From the NCBI GenBank assembly GCA_963850765.1, contig CAWKMN010000009.1:1-64000 (forward strand): DNA of 64,000 nt. Reading direction: 5' to 3'. Under the pieces are notes generated by a model. The model ran no database searches. It had not been told where the DNA came from and saw only the letters and a program-made list of their open reading frames with translations. Positions 57,069 to 64,000 of this stretch are shown piece after piece. The translations under genes were made by a program, and so were the position numbers. How positions within the stretch are numbered: the first letter of the stretch is position 1; each line of letters begins with the position of its first letter. Source of the stretch: CAWKMN01 sp963850765 (lineage in GTDB: Bacteria > Chloroflexota > Anaerolineae > Aggregatilineales > Aggregatilineaceae).

Positions 57069-57676
57069 GCAGCGCGCAAACAGCATCGGGTGTGCCCCGC
57101 CGCCTGATCGTCGCGATTTCGGGCGCGAGCGGCGTGATCTACGGCATCCGGCTCCTGGAAGCGCTGCGCCAGGATGCCGCCATCGAAACGCACCTGATCC
57201 TGACCGACGCCGCCCGGATCACCATCGCGCAGGAAACGGATTGGAAGATCAGCGCGGTTGAGGCGCTGGCCGATGAAGTTCACAAGCCCACCAACATCGG
57301 CGCGAGCATCGCCAGCGGCTCGTTCCGCACAATGGGCATGGCCGTGGTGCCGTGCAGCGTCAAAAGCCTCTCCAACATCGCGCACAGCAGCGCCGGGGAT
57401 CTGCTGGCGCGCGCGGCGGATGTGCAGCTCAAGGAGGGCCGCCCGCTGGTGCTGGTGGTGCGCGAAACGCCGCTGCATCTGGGCCACCTGCGCCTGATGG
57501 TCCAGGCGGCGGAGATCGGCGCGGTGATTCTGCCGCCCGTGCCCGCCTTTTACAGCCGCCCCCAAACGGTCGATGATCTCATCAATGGCACGGTGGGCCG
57601 CGTGCTGCTGCGGTTGGGGATCGAAAACGACCTCTATTTTGAATGGCTGGGTTTGAAAGGCAGACCCCATGACTGA
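57065..57676 (+). CDS. ubiX: Flavin prenyltransferase UbiX
   Basis: UbiX makes prenylated FMN, the cofactor UbiD needs. The 203-residue protein has LIVAISGASGVIYGIRLLEAL in part, SFRTMGMAVVPCSVKSLSNI, LLARAADVQLKEGRPLVLVV and PVPAFYSRPQTVDDLINGTVGR in part. Frame intact; start GTG overlaps ubiE by four bases. The pair UbiD (45 kb) and UbiX (57 kb) is split by 11 kb, but both face the same way. It overlaps the next gene by eight bases. Confidence 0.93.
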   Translation: MSSAQTASGVPRRLIVAISGASGVIYGIRLLEALRQDAAIETHLILTDAARITIAQETDWKISAVEALADEVHKPTNIGASIASGSFRTMGMAVVPCSVKSLSNIAHSSAGDLLARAADVQLKEGRPLVLVVRETPLHLGHLRLMVQAAEIGAVILPPVPAFYSRPQTVDDLINGTVGRVLLRLGIENDLYFEWLGLKGRPHD

Positions 57677-58173
57677 AACCCTTCCGCCGCTGCCGGATGA
57701 TCTGCGCCCGGTGTTACGCGCGTTTCTGGCCGGACAGTCCACGCTGGCTCTCGGCACCGCCGGGCTGACCGACGGCCGCCCGCAGGTATCGCCGCTGTTT
57801 TTCGCCAGCGATGATGATCTGAACCTGTACTGGATCTCGGACCCGGAGAGCCGCCACAGCGCCAACCTGCACGATTGGGATGATGCCGCCGCCGCGATCT
57901 TCGCCTCAACCTGGGACTGGAATGGGATCAAAGGGGTCCAGGTGGAAGGCCGCGCCCTGGCTGTCACCGACGCGGACGAGCGGCAGCGCGCCTTGGATCT
58001 GTACCGGGCGAAGTTCCCGTTCGTTACCGACAAGTTCACTGACCTGATCGCGCAGAGCGTGGTGTATGTGCTGCGTCCGCGCTGGATCCGCTGGCTGGAT
58101 AACGCGCGGCGGTTTGGGTATAAACAGGAATTCTCGCTCGAACACCCGGCCGGAGCCGGGCAGCGACGGATAG
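57669..58173 (+). CDS. Pyridoxamine 5'-phosphate oxidase-fold protein
   Basis: The split-barrel flavin fold is seen in STLALGTAGLTDGRPQVSPLFFASDDDLNLYWISDPES, quoted in parts: GTAGLTDGRPQVSPLFFA and LNLYWISDPESRHSAN, then GVQVEGRALAVTD and TDLIAQSVVYVLRPRWIRWLDN. Such proteins bind FMN, F420 or heme. The open frame continues to 58316, but a TAG at 58171 in the next frame and the start of the antiporter at 58190 make an earlier end likely after one shift near 58150. Ligand unknown. Confidence 0.75.
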
Positions 58174-58189
58174 AAGGACAGATCGTTGG

Positions 58190-59453
58190 AAAGTCAGGCT
58201 TTTGCACAACTGTTTCTCGTCGTTGGCGTTGGTCGTCGGGGCGGCGCAGCTTGCCGGGGCCGCCGCTCGATCGGTCCGGCAGCCGCGGGTGTTTGGCGAA
58301 CTGCTGGCCGGCGTGATTCTCGGCCCCACCCTGCTCGATATGCTGCACTGGGATGTGTTTGACGATCCCGTGCTGCTGGAAGACACGCTGCACCAACTGG
58401 CCGAACTGGGCGTGCTGCTGCTGATGTTCACCATCGGGCTGGAAGTGCATCTGCGCGAGCTGCTCTCGGTGGGCAAAGTCGCGCTGTGGGGCGGCACGCT
58501 CGGCGCGCTGCTGCCCGTGCTGATCGGCATGCCGATCGTGTGGGCGTTTGACCATTCGCTCGAGTCGTCGGTGTACGCGGGTGTGGTGCTGGCCGCGACC
58601 TCGGTCAGCATCTCGGCGCAAACGCTGCTCGAACTCGGCGTGCTGCGCACCAAAGAAGGGTTAGGGCTGCTGGCGACGGCGGTCGTCGATGACGTGCTGG
58701 CGATCCTGCTGCTGTCCATCGTGATTGCGACCATGTCGCCGGACGCCGAGGGAGCCTCCATCGGGTCGATCCTCTGGATTCTCGTGCGGATGGCGCTCTA
58801 CCTGGGCGGGGCGCTGGCGGTGGCCTGGTTCGTGCTGCCGCGGCTGTTTCAGTGGATTTATCACCAGCGGCAGTTATCGGGCGGGCTGGCATCGTTTGCG
58901 CTGATCGCGGCGCTGGTGTTCGGCTGGGGAGCCGATGTCCTGGGCGGCGTGGCGGCCATCACCGGGGCGTTTATCGCGGGCGTCGGGCTGAGCCAGATGA
59001 ACCCCCGGATCAAGAGTGGAGATCGAGGATACCGTCCGCGCGCATTTCGTACTCGTTGCTGGTGCCGATCTTCTTCATCAACGTCGGCCTGCAACGCCGA
59101 TCTGACCGAGATCAGCCTGTCGGCCATCCCGCTGACGGTGCTGGTGTTGATTATCGCCGTGATCACCAAAATCGTCGGCAGCGGCGTCGGGGCGCGGATC
59201 GGCGGCTTCGACCGGGACGAGGCGTTCCGGCTTGGGCGTCTGCATGGTATCGCGCGGCGAGGTCGGCCTGATCATCGCGTCGTTGGGGCTGACGAATGGG
59301 CTGCTCGAAGACGATCTGTTCCAGCCCTTGTTCGTGGTGATCCTGCTGACGACGGTCCTCACGCCGCCGATGGTGCGGCTGGTTTTCCGCTCGCACAGCA
59401 CCATGACGGAGACGAACAGCGTCCAGCCGACGCTCCAGAGCGAAATGCGCTAG
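58190..59453 (+). CDS. CPA2-family cation:proton antiporter (frameshifted)
   Basis: The TTG at 58190 opens ESQAFAQLFLVV; one extra base near 58230 precedes ALVVGAAQLAGAAARSV. About ten helices follow with the signatures VFGELLAGVILGPTLLDML in part, LGVLLLMFTIGLEVHL, SISAQTLLELG and AVVDDVLAILLL, the conserved Asp pair region, and in another frame SRGEVGLIIASLG. CPA2/KefB-type exchangers move Na+ or K+ against protons. Shifts near 59020 and 59245. No RCK domain is present. AGAAGG before the TTG is a fair ribosome site. Confidence 0.82.
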
Positions 59454-59459
59454 TGCCTG

Positions 59460-59560
59460 TCAGCCCCTCCCTAAATCCCTCCCCACAGAGTGGAGAGGGA
59501 CTTGAGGCTCCCCCTTTCTCCGTGCGTGCAAAGCACGCCTGGGGAAAGGGGCCAAAAAAA
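59460..59560. repeat. Class A repeat
   Basis: CCCCTCCCTAAATCCCTCCCCACAGAGTGGAGAGGG (in part) is followed by CCCCCTTTCTCC..GGGGAAAGGGG. It lies between the antiporter and the PII-like gene. Confidence 0.55.
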
Positions 59561-59597
59561 CTGCATAACACGCTTGAACAACCATCTGAGGAGATGT

Positions 59598-59972
59598 ATG
59601 GTTATGGCCAAACTGGTCCTGCTTGTCACCTCGCAGATCGAAAAAGGGGTTGCCGTGGCCGAGGCGTGGGAAGCGGCCGGCGCGGCCGGCATCACCCTGA
59701 TCGACAGTTACGGACTGTATCACCTGCGCCAGCGCAGCAAGGGCGTCGAGCTGCCCCTGTTTGTGTCGATGGCCCAGGTGATGCGCGAGATCGAACAGAC
59801 CAACCAGACGCTGTTCACCGTGGTGGACGATGATCTGGTCGATGCCCTGGTCGAGGCGGCGCGCAAAACGCTGGCGGTCGAGAGCCTGGACGAGCCAGAC
59901 GCCGGGATCATGTTCGTGATCGACGTCGAGCGCACGATTGGCATGAAAACCCGGCGAGTGAACACCCGATGA
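59598..59972 (+). CDS. PII-like small protein
   Basis: The ATG at 59598 follows GAGGAG. The 124-residue protein shows a PII-like ferredoxin-fold pattern: KLVLLVTSQIEKGVAVAEAW, AAGAAGITLIDSYG, LFTVVDDDLVDALVEAARKTL, then GIMFVIDVERTIGM. It lacks the classic T-loop tyrosine context, so a nitrogen role should not be assumed; PII-like proteins also sense bicarbonate, nucleotides or metals. It overlaps the glycosyltransferase by four bases, and lies downstream of the antiporter past a repeat. PII-like sensors of transporters are known, so a link to the antiporter is possible. Confidence 0.6.
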   Translation: MVMAKLVLLVTSQIEKGVAVAEAWEAAGAAGITLIDSYGLYHLRQRSKGVELPLFVSMAQVMREIEQTNQTLFTVVDDDLVDALVEAARKTLAVESLDEPDAGIMFVIDVERTIGMKTRRVNTR

Positions 59973-60667
59973 CCAACGACAGCGCCGCGCGGATTCTCGC
60001 GCTGATTCCCGCCTATAACGAAGCCGAGCGGTTGGGCGGCGTGATCGCCGCGACGAAGCACCAGCTTCCCGTCCTGGTGGTCGATGACGGCTCCATCGAT
60101 GCCACGGCCACCGTGGCCGAGTCCGCCGGGGTCGAGGTGATCCGCCAGAAGCCTAACCAGGGCAAAGGCGTCGCGCTGCGGACCGGGTTCGGCTGGGCGC
60201 TGGATCACGATTATGACGCCGTGGTGACGCTCGACGCCGACGGCCAGCACGACCCCGCCGAGATCTTCAAGTTTCTCGATCTGTACGAGATTCGCCAGCC
60301 GGATCTGATCATCGGGGAGCGGCAGTTCACCAAGATGCCCTTTCCGCGCAACCTGTCCAATACCTTCGGGCGGTGGCTGTTCTCCAAGGCGCTCGGCCAG
60401 ACGGTGCGCGATAACCAGTCCGGCTACCGGCTGATCAGCCGCCGGCTGATGCAGGCCACGCTCGACAGCCGCGAAGGGGGCTTTGAGTTCGAGGTCGAGA
60501 TGATCGTCACGTGCGTGCGGCGCGGCTATACGCTGGCGGGCGTGCCGATCCGCACGATCTACGCGGGGCAGGGCAGCCATATCAAGCCGGTGCCCCAGAC
60601 CATCCATTTTTTCCGGGTGGTCTGGCAGACGTGGCGCGCCATGCAGCGGGATACTAACAGCGGGTGA
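59969..60667 (+). CDS. Family 2 glycosyltransferase, dolichol-phosphate mannosyltransferase-like
   Basis: The 232-residue GT-A protein starts ARILALIPAYNEAERLGGVI, has VLVVDDGSIDATATVAE, KGVALRTGFGWALDH, VVTLDADGQHDPAEI with the DxD-type metal site, and the FEVEMIVTCVRRGY segment. Members of this group transfer a sugar to a polyprenyl-phosphate carrier at the membrane. No transmembrane domain is attached. The ATG overlaps the PII-like gene by four bases, so they share an mRNA. Frame intact. Confidence 0.9.
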   Translation: MTNDSAARILALIPAYNEAERLGGVIAATKHQLPVLVVDDGSIDATATVAESAGVEVIRQKPNQGKGVALRTGFGWALDHDYDAVVTLDADGQHDPAEIFKFLDLYEIRQPDLIIGERQFTKMPFPRNLSNTFGRWLFSKALGQTVRDNQSGYRLISRRLMQATLDSREGGFEFEVEMIVTCVRRGYTLAGVPIRTIYAGQGSHIKPVPQTIHFFRVVWQTWRAMQRDTNSG

Positions 60668-60691
60668 GGTTTACCCACGCAAGGACATACA

Positions 60692-61282
60692 ATGTTCAGA
60701 TTCATCACGATACTGATTCTCGCCGCACTCGTCATGACCGCGTGCAAATCGGAGACGCCGGAGCGCCCCACGCCGCGCACCGATTATCCGACGCCCGCGC
60801 CGGTGACGTTCGTCCCGCCGACGCCGCTCCCGCCGACGATCACGCCCACCGATCCGGTGGTGTCGCGCCCGGTGCCGGACGTCGAACTGGCGACGCTCGA
60901 CGGCGGCACGATCCGGCTGCGCGATTTGAGCGGTGAGGTTGTCTTCCTCAATTTCTGGGCGACGTGGTGCGTGCCCTGCCGCGAGGAGATGCCCGATCTC
61001 CAGGCGTTTCAGGATGACTACGGCGATCGGGGTGTGCGCGTGATCGCCGTGACCGATCCAACCGACGGGCAGACCGAGGCGGATATTCGCGCGTTCGTGG
61101 ATGAATACGATCTGACATTCACCATCGCGCTGTCGTCGGATGCGGCGTTTTACCGCCAGTTTGGCGTAGAGCCGATCCCCACCACGCTGATCATCGACCG
61201 GGCAGGGCGGGTGCGCGGCCGCCATATCGGCGCGATGCACGTGGACGATATGGTGGCCTATCTCGAAGCGGCGGATAACTAG
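60692..61282 (+). CDS. TlpA/ResA-like thioredoxin-fold lipoprotein
   Basis: Lipoprotein signal MFRFITILILAALVMTAC (Cys18), then a Thr/Pro-rich linker, then a thioredoxin fold with NFWATWCVPCREEMPDL (active site WCVPC) and VEPIPTTLIIDRAGRV with the cis-Pro. TlpA/ResA-type proteins act outside the membrane as disulfide reductants, often for cytochrome c maturation. A cytochrome c domain is present in the window, so such a role is plausible but not shown. It lies 25 bases after the glycosyltransferase. Confidence 0.9.
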   Translation: MFRFITILILAALVMTACKSETPERPTPRTDYPTPAPVTFVPPTPLPPTITPTDPVVSRPVPDVELATLDGGTIRLRDLSGEVVFLNFWATWCVPCREEMPDLQAFQDDYGDRGVRVIAVTDPTDGQTEADIRAFVDEYDLTFTIALSSDAAFYRQFGVEPIPTTLIIDRAGRVRGRHIGAMHVDDMVAYLEAADN

Positions 61283-61283
61283 C

Positions 61284-62129
61284 GTGGATGGATCACAACT
61301 GGCAGCACTAGGATTCGGGCTGGCGGCGTCCCTGTCGTGGGGCACGAGCGATTTTAGCGGCGGAATGGCGTCCAAACGCGCGCCGGTATTTGGCGTGATG
61401 CTTGTCTCCTATGCGGTGGGATTGGTGCTGCTCGTCGCGCTGGCGATGGTCAGCCGGGAACCTCTCGCGTCGTCGGCGGATTTGATCTGGGCAGCCGTCG
61501 CGGGCGTCGCGGGTGGAGCAGGTCTGACGGCGCAGTACCGCGCGCTGGCGATGGGGCGGATGGGCATCGCCGCGCCGGTCGCCGCCGTGCTCGGCGCAAC
61601 CATCCCCGTGATCTTCAGCGCGTTTGCCGATGGCATGCCCGGCGCGTCGAAGCTGGCCGGCTTCGCGCTGGCGATTGTCGGGGTGGCCCTCATCTCGCGG
61701 GCGCATGCGGCGAGCGGCGGCTCGAATGGGCTCGGGCTGGCGGTGATGGCGGGAACGGGATTTGGCCTGTTTTTCGTCCTGATCGATCAGGTGAGTGAAG
61801 ATGCGGTCTTCTGGCCGCTGGTCGCGGCGCGGGGCGCATCGTTCGCGGCCTTGCTGATCGTCGTGATGTTGTCCAGCCGCGTCGGGTGGCTTCCCCGGCG
61901 TGATGGCCTGCCGGTCGTGATCCTGGCCGGCGTGCTGGACGTGGCCGGCAACACGTTTTTTCTGCTGGCATCCCAATCCGGGCGGCTGGATGTGGCGACC
62001 GTGCTGTCCTCGCTCTACCCGGCGGCGACGGTCGTGCTGGCGCGCACGCTGCTGCACGAGCATATCACGCGCGTGCAGGCGATCGGGATCGGCGCGGTGC
62101 TGGTGGCGATCCCCCTGATCGCGGCTTAA
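61284..62129 (+). CDS. EamA/DMT-superfamily transporter
   Basis: The 281-residue protein has about ten hydrophobic helices in two EamA-type halves: SLSWGTSDFSGGMASKRAPV and LTAQYRALAMGRMGIAAPVA in the first, then AGTGFGLFFVLIDQ and LLASQSGRLDVATVLSSLYP, in part, and IGAVLVAIPLI in the second. DMT transporters export amino acids, metabolites or drugs. The start is only one base after the TlpA stop. It converges on the M20 peptidase by four bases. Substrate unknown. Frame intact. Confidence 0.88.
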   Translation: MDGSQLAALGFGLAASLSWGTSDFSGGMASKRAPVFGVMLVSYAVGLVLLVALAMVSREPLASSADLIWAAVAGVAGGAGLTAQYRALAMGRMGIAAPVAAVLGATIPVIFSAFADGMPGASKLAGFALAIVGVALISRAHAASGGSNGLGLAVMAGTGFGLFFVLIDQVSEDAVFWPLVAARGASFAALLIVVMLSSRVGWLPRRDGLPVVILAGVLDVAGNTFFLLASQSGRLDVATVLSSLYPAATVVLARTLLHEHITRVQAIGIGAVLVAIPLIAA

Positions 62130-63269
62130 TCCATCTGCCAGTCGATCAGCATCCGGGCGACCAGCGCGGCCCGGCGGTGCAGCGACCGGATATGCACATG
62201 CTCGTGTGCGGCATGCAGCCCGCCGCCGTCGCCGCCCAGACCATCGAGCGTGGGGATGCCGAGTCGCGGCGGTGAAATTGCCGTCACTCGCGCCGCCGCT
62301 GCCATCCTCACGGAGTTCCAGCCCAAGCGAGGCCGCGATCGCCTGCGCCTGCCGGACGGTGCGGATCATCTGCTCGTTGCGCTCCATTGGCCCGCGATCA
62401 ACGCCTCCCTCGACGACGACTTCCGCGCCCGGCAGGGTAGGCAGCAGGTTCTGGATCGCGCCGTCGATGCGCGCGGCCTCGCTCGCCTTGAGGAAACGCA
62501 CATCAACTTCGAGAGTCGCTTCGGGCGGGATGACGTTGGTGGCGATGCCGCCGCTGATCACCGTGACCGATACAGAGGTTCCGTTGGGCAGATCGTTGAG
62601 GCTGTGCAGATAGAGCGCCTGATGCGCCGCCTCGATCACCGCGTTGATACCCTTTTCGGGGGCCTGCCCGGCATGCGACGCGCGCCCCTTCGTGCGGACC
62701 GTGTACCGCCCGATCCCTTTGCGCCACGCCTTGAGCGCTTCCCCTTCCGAGGCTGGCTCCATGACCAGCACCAGACCCGCCGCTCTCGCCTTCTCCTCGA
62801 TCAGCGCGCGCGAGCTGAGGCTGCCGATCTCCTCGTCGCTGTTATGGAACATCCAGATCGGGCGGCGCGGGATCTCGCCGCGATCGCGCAGGCCGCGCAT
62901 CACTTCGAGCGCAATCGTCACGCCCGCCTTCATATCGGCTGCGCCCGGCCCGTAGAGCGTGCCGTTTTCCTCGCGCAGCGGCATCGTGTCGAGCGTGCCG
63001 ACCGGCCACACCGTATCCAGATGCGTGATGAGCAGGATCGGTTTGCCGGGTGCGTCGCCGTTCCAGACGGCGAACGGCAGATCACCGGACGTGCCGCCGG
63101 GGTAGATCGTCACCTCCGCGCCCATGTCGCGGCAGGTGTCGGCCACATAGCGCCCCAGCACATCGACGTGGTCCTTGCTCGTGCTCGGTGATTCCATCAG
63201 GACCAGCCGCCGCAGCAGGTCCACCATTTCGGGCGTGCGCTCGTTAAAGAACTGTAACAGGTCAGCCAT
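62126..63269 (-). CDS. M20-family metallopeptidase, CPG2/ArgE-like (one frameshift)
   Basis: The 380-residue protein has LLITHLDTVWP (His and Asp ligands), LYGPGAADMKAG (bridging Asp), FHNSDEEIGSLSSR (catalytic Glu-Glu), GRASHAGQAPEKGINAV (dimer domain) and, after one shift near 62273, HEHVHIRSLHRRAAL with the last His ligand. Such enzymes cleave C-terminal glutamate or acyl amino acids. The start MADLLQFFNERTPEMV is at 63269, with GAGGATACC before it. The long frame continuing to 61308 is read-through after the shift and not coding. Confidence 0.88.
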
Positions 63270-63303
63270 CGGGTATCCTCATAGTTGAGAAAAAGGTCGT
63301 CGG

Positions 63304-63562
63304 TTGTTCGTTATGGGTTTTAAGTCATGAGTTTTGAGTTATGAGTTAGGCTTTATGCTCGATCGGCCTCACCCCCGACCCCCTCTCCAGCATAGTCAGA
63401 GAGAGGGGAGCGTCTTGTAGGGGCGGGTTAACAAACCCGCCCAAAGAGGCCCTGGGGGTTGCCCGACCCGCTGGGTCGCGTCCCCTTCTCTACCCCGGTT
63501 GGAGAGAAGCATCAAGAGGGGTGCGGCGCAAACTCAGAACTCAAGACTCAAAACTCATAACC
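63304..63562. repeat. Composite repeat: inverted 7-nt arrays enclosing classes A and C
   Basis: GAGTTTT/GAGTTAT units (63304-63350) face ACTCAGA, ACTCAAG, ACTCAAA and ACTCATA units (63527-63562). Between are a class A hairpin (63376-63412) and class C palindromes GGGCGGGTTAACAAACCCGCC and GACCCGCTGGGTCG (63420-63478). Confidence 0.7.
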
Positions 63563-63674
63563 CATTCCCTCTGTTCTACCACACTGCGCGCGCCATCACC
63601 ATTCGCAATTCGCGCGGCGCAAGCGTATGATTAAAGCGCTGCATGGTGCCTGATGCTGAACGTGGTCTTGAGTG

Positions 63675-64000
63675 ATGAGCATGCCGAAGCCGAAGCCGAA
63701 TCTTGATCTGAACGAACACCCGCATCGCCGCTTATAACCCGCTGACCAACGAGTGGATTCTCGTCTCGCCGCATCGCGCCAAACGCCCCTGGCGCGGACA
63801 GGTCGAACCGCCAGCACCCGAAGTCCGCCCCACCCACGATCCGACCTGTTACCTGTGTCCCGGCAACAAACGCGTAGGCGGACAGGTCAATCCCGCCTAT
63901 GCCGCGACCTATGTCTTCGATAACGACTTCCCGGCGCTGCTGCGCGACACACCGACCACCGAATCGACCGATCACCCGCTGTTCCGCGCCCAGGGCGACC
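63675..64000 (+). CDS. galT: Galactose-1-phosphate uridylyltransferase, N-terminal part (frameshifted)
   Basis: GalT exchanges UDP-glucose and galactose-1-phosphate in the Leloir pathway. ATG at 63675 opens MSMPKPKPNLDLNEHPHRR, then one extra T shifts the frame and the sequence continues YNPLTNEWILVSPHRAKRPW, CYLCPGNKRVGG (zinc-type Cys pair) and YVFDNDFPALL. The frame leaves the window, so the active-site HPH is beyond the edge. Family from the first 100 residues is clear. The upstream region contains only repeats up to 63600. Confidence 0.9.

Noticed and set aside
56927..58621. 564-codon minus-strand frame over ubiE, ubiX and the PNPOx-like gene
   Set aside because: Antisense shadow; the plus-strand proteins have specific motifs.
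61308..62270. C-terminal half of the 653-codon minus-strand frame containing the M20 peptidase
   Set aside because: After the shift at about 62273 the frame is antisense to the DMT transporter and has no peptidase features.

Overview
The window is GC-rich, gene-dense bacterial chromosome. My reading is a Chloroflexota member, probably Anaerolineae-like. This is inference from the mix seen: lipoproteins carrying SH3b, LysM and CARDB domains, a late menaquinone pathway of UbiA/UbiD/UbiX/UbiE type, anaerobic glycerol-3-phosphate dehydrogenase, and intergenic DNA filled with hairpin-forming repeats. No rRNA or full marker gene is present to prove it. There is no transposase, integrase, phage gene or CRISPR array. 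Two tRNA genes are present, Ser-CGA and Asn-GUU.

Layout. 0-1.7 kb: edge of a polysaccharide locus (sugar epimerase, VanZ-like protein, NusG/RfaH-like antiterminator). 1.9-3.1 kb: dtd and a HepT/MntA toxin-antitoxin pair. 3.2-7.0 kb: a broken secreted SH3b/CARDB protein and small membrane proteins. 7.4-18.3 kb: tadA, tRNA-Ser, an acyl carrier protein, a solute-binding lipoprotein, a cold-shock gene with promoter and terminator, a receiver protein, a GNAT protein, tRNA-Asn with promoter and terminator, an M29 aminopeptidase, a kinase-fold protein lacking catalytic residues, an SPFH-like protein and an azoreductase. 18.7-27.2 kb: a 2-oxo acid dehydrogenase operon (E1 alpha, E1 beta, E2), then glpA-glpB-glpC. 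27.3-36 kb: Uma2 and PD-(D/E)XK nuclease-like proteins, sixA, WD40 and LysM/SH3b secreted proteins, a methyltransferase and a hydrolase. 36-40.6 kb: a Fur-family (probably Zur) regulator and a zinc ABC transporter (znuA, znuC, znuB) interrupted by surE. 40.7-44.8 kb: an S21-like protein, glpK, an oxidoreductase and two Rieske-fold-like proteins without cluster ligands. 45-58 kb: ubiD, ubiA, a substrate-binding protein fused to cytochrome c with its ABC ATPase and permease, a DUF2207 protein, DinB and AAA proteins, then ubiE-ubiX. 57.7-64 kb: a PNPOx-like protein, a CPA2 antiporter, a PII-like protein, a glycosyltransferase, a TlpA-like lipoprotein, a DMT exporter, an M20 peptidase and the start of galT.

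How it fits together. GlpK plus GlpABC would feed glycerol-derived electrons into menaquinone, and UbiA, UbiD, UbiX and UbiE-type enzymes are the late steps of menaquinone synthesis. The most unusual element is the heme-bearing substrate-binding protein with its own ABC transporter, placed inside that quinone neighbourhood.

Quality caveat. Many genes contain one-base frameshifts, most densely at 18.7-27.2 kb, while 46.2-56.2 kb is nearly clean. Family motifs continue perfectly on each side of each shift, so I treat most as sequence or assembly errors and annotate the full span as one gene. Nearly every intergenic gap holds one or more of five repeat classes, called here A (hairpins with C-rich and G-rich arms), B (nested double stem), C (short palindromes beginning TAGGGGCG), D (TCTGTG-rich) and E (7-nt tandem arrays).
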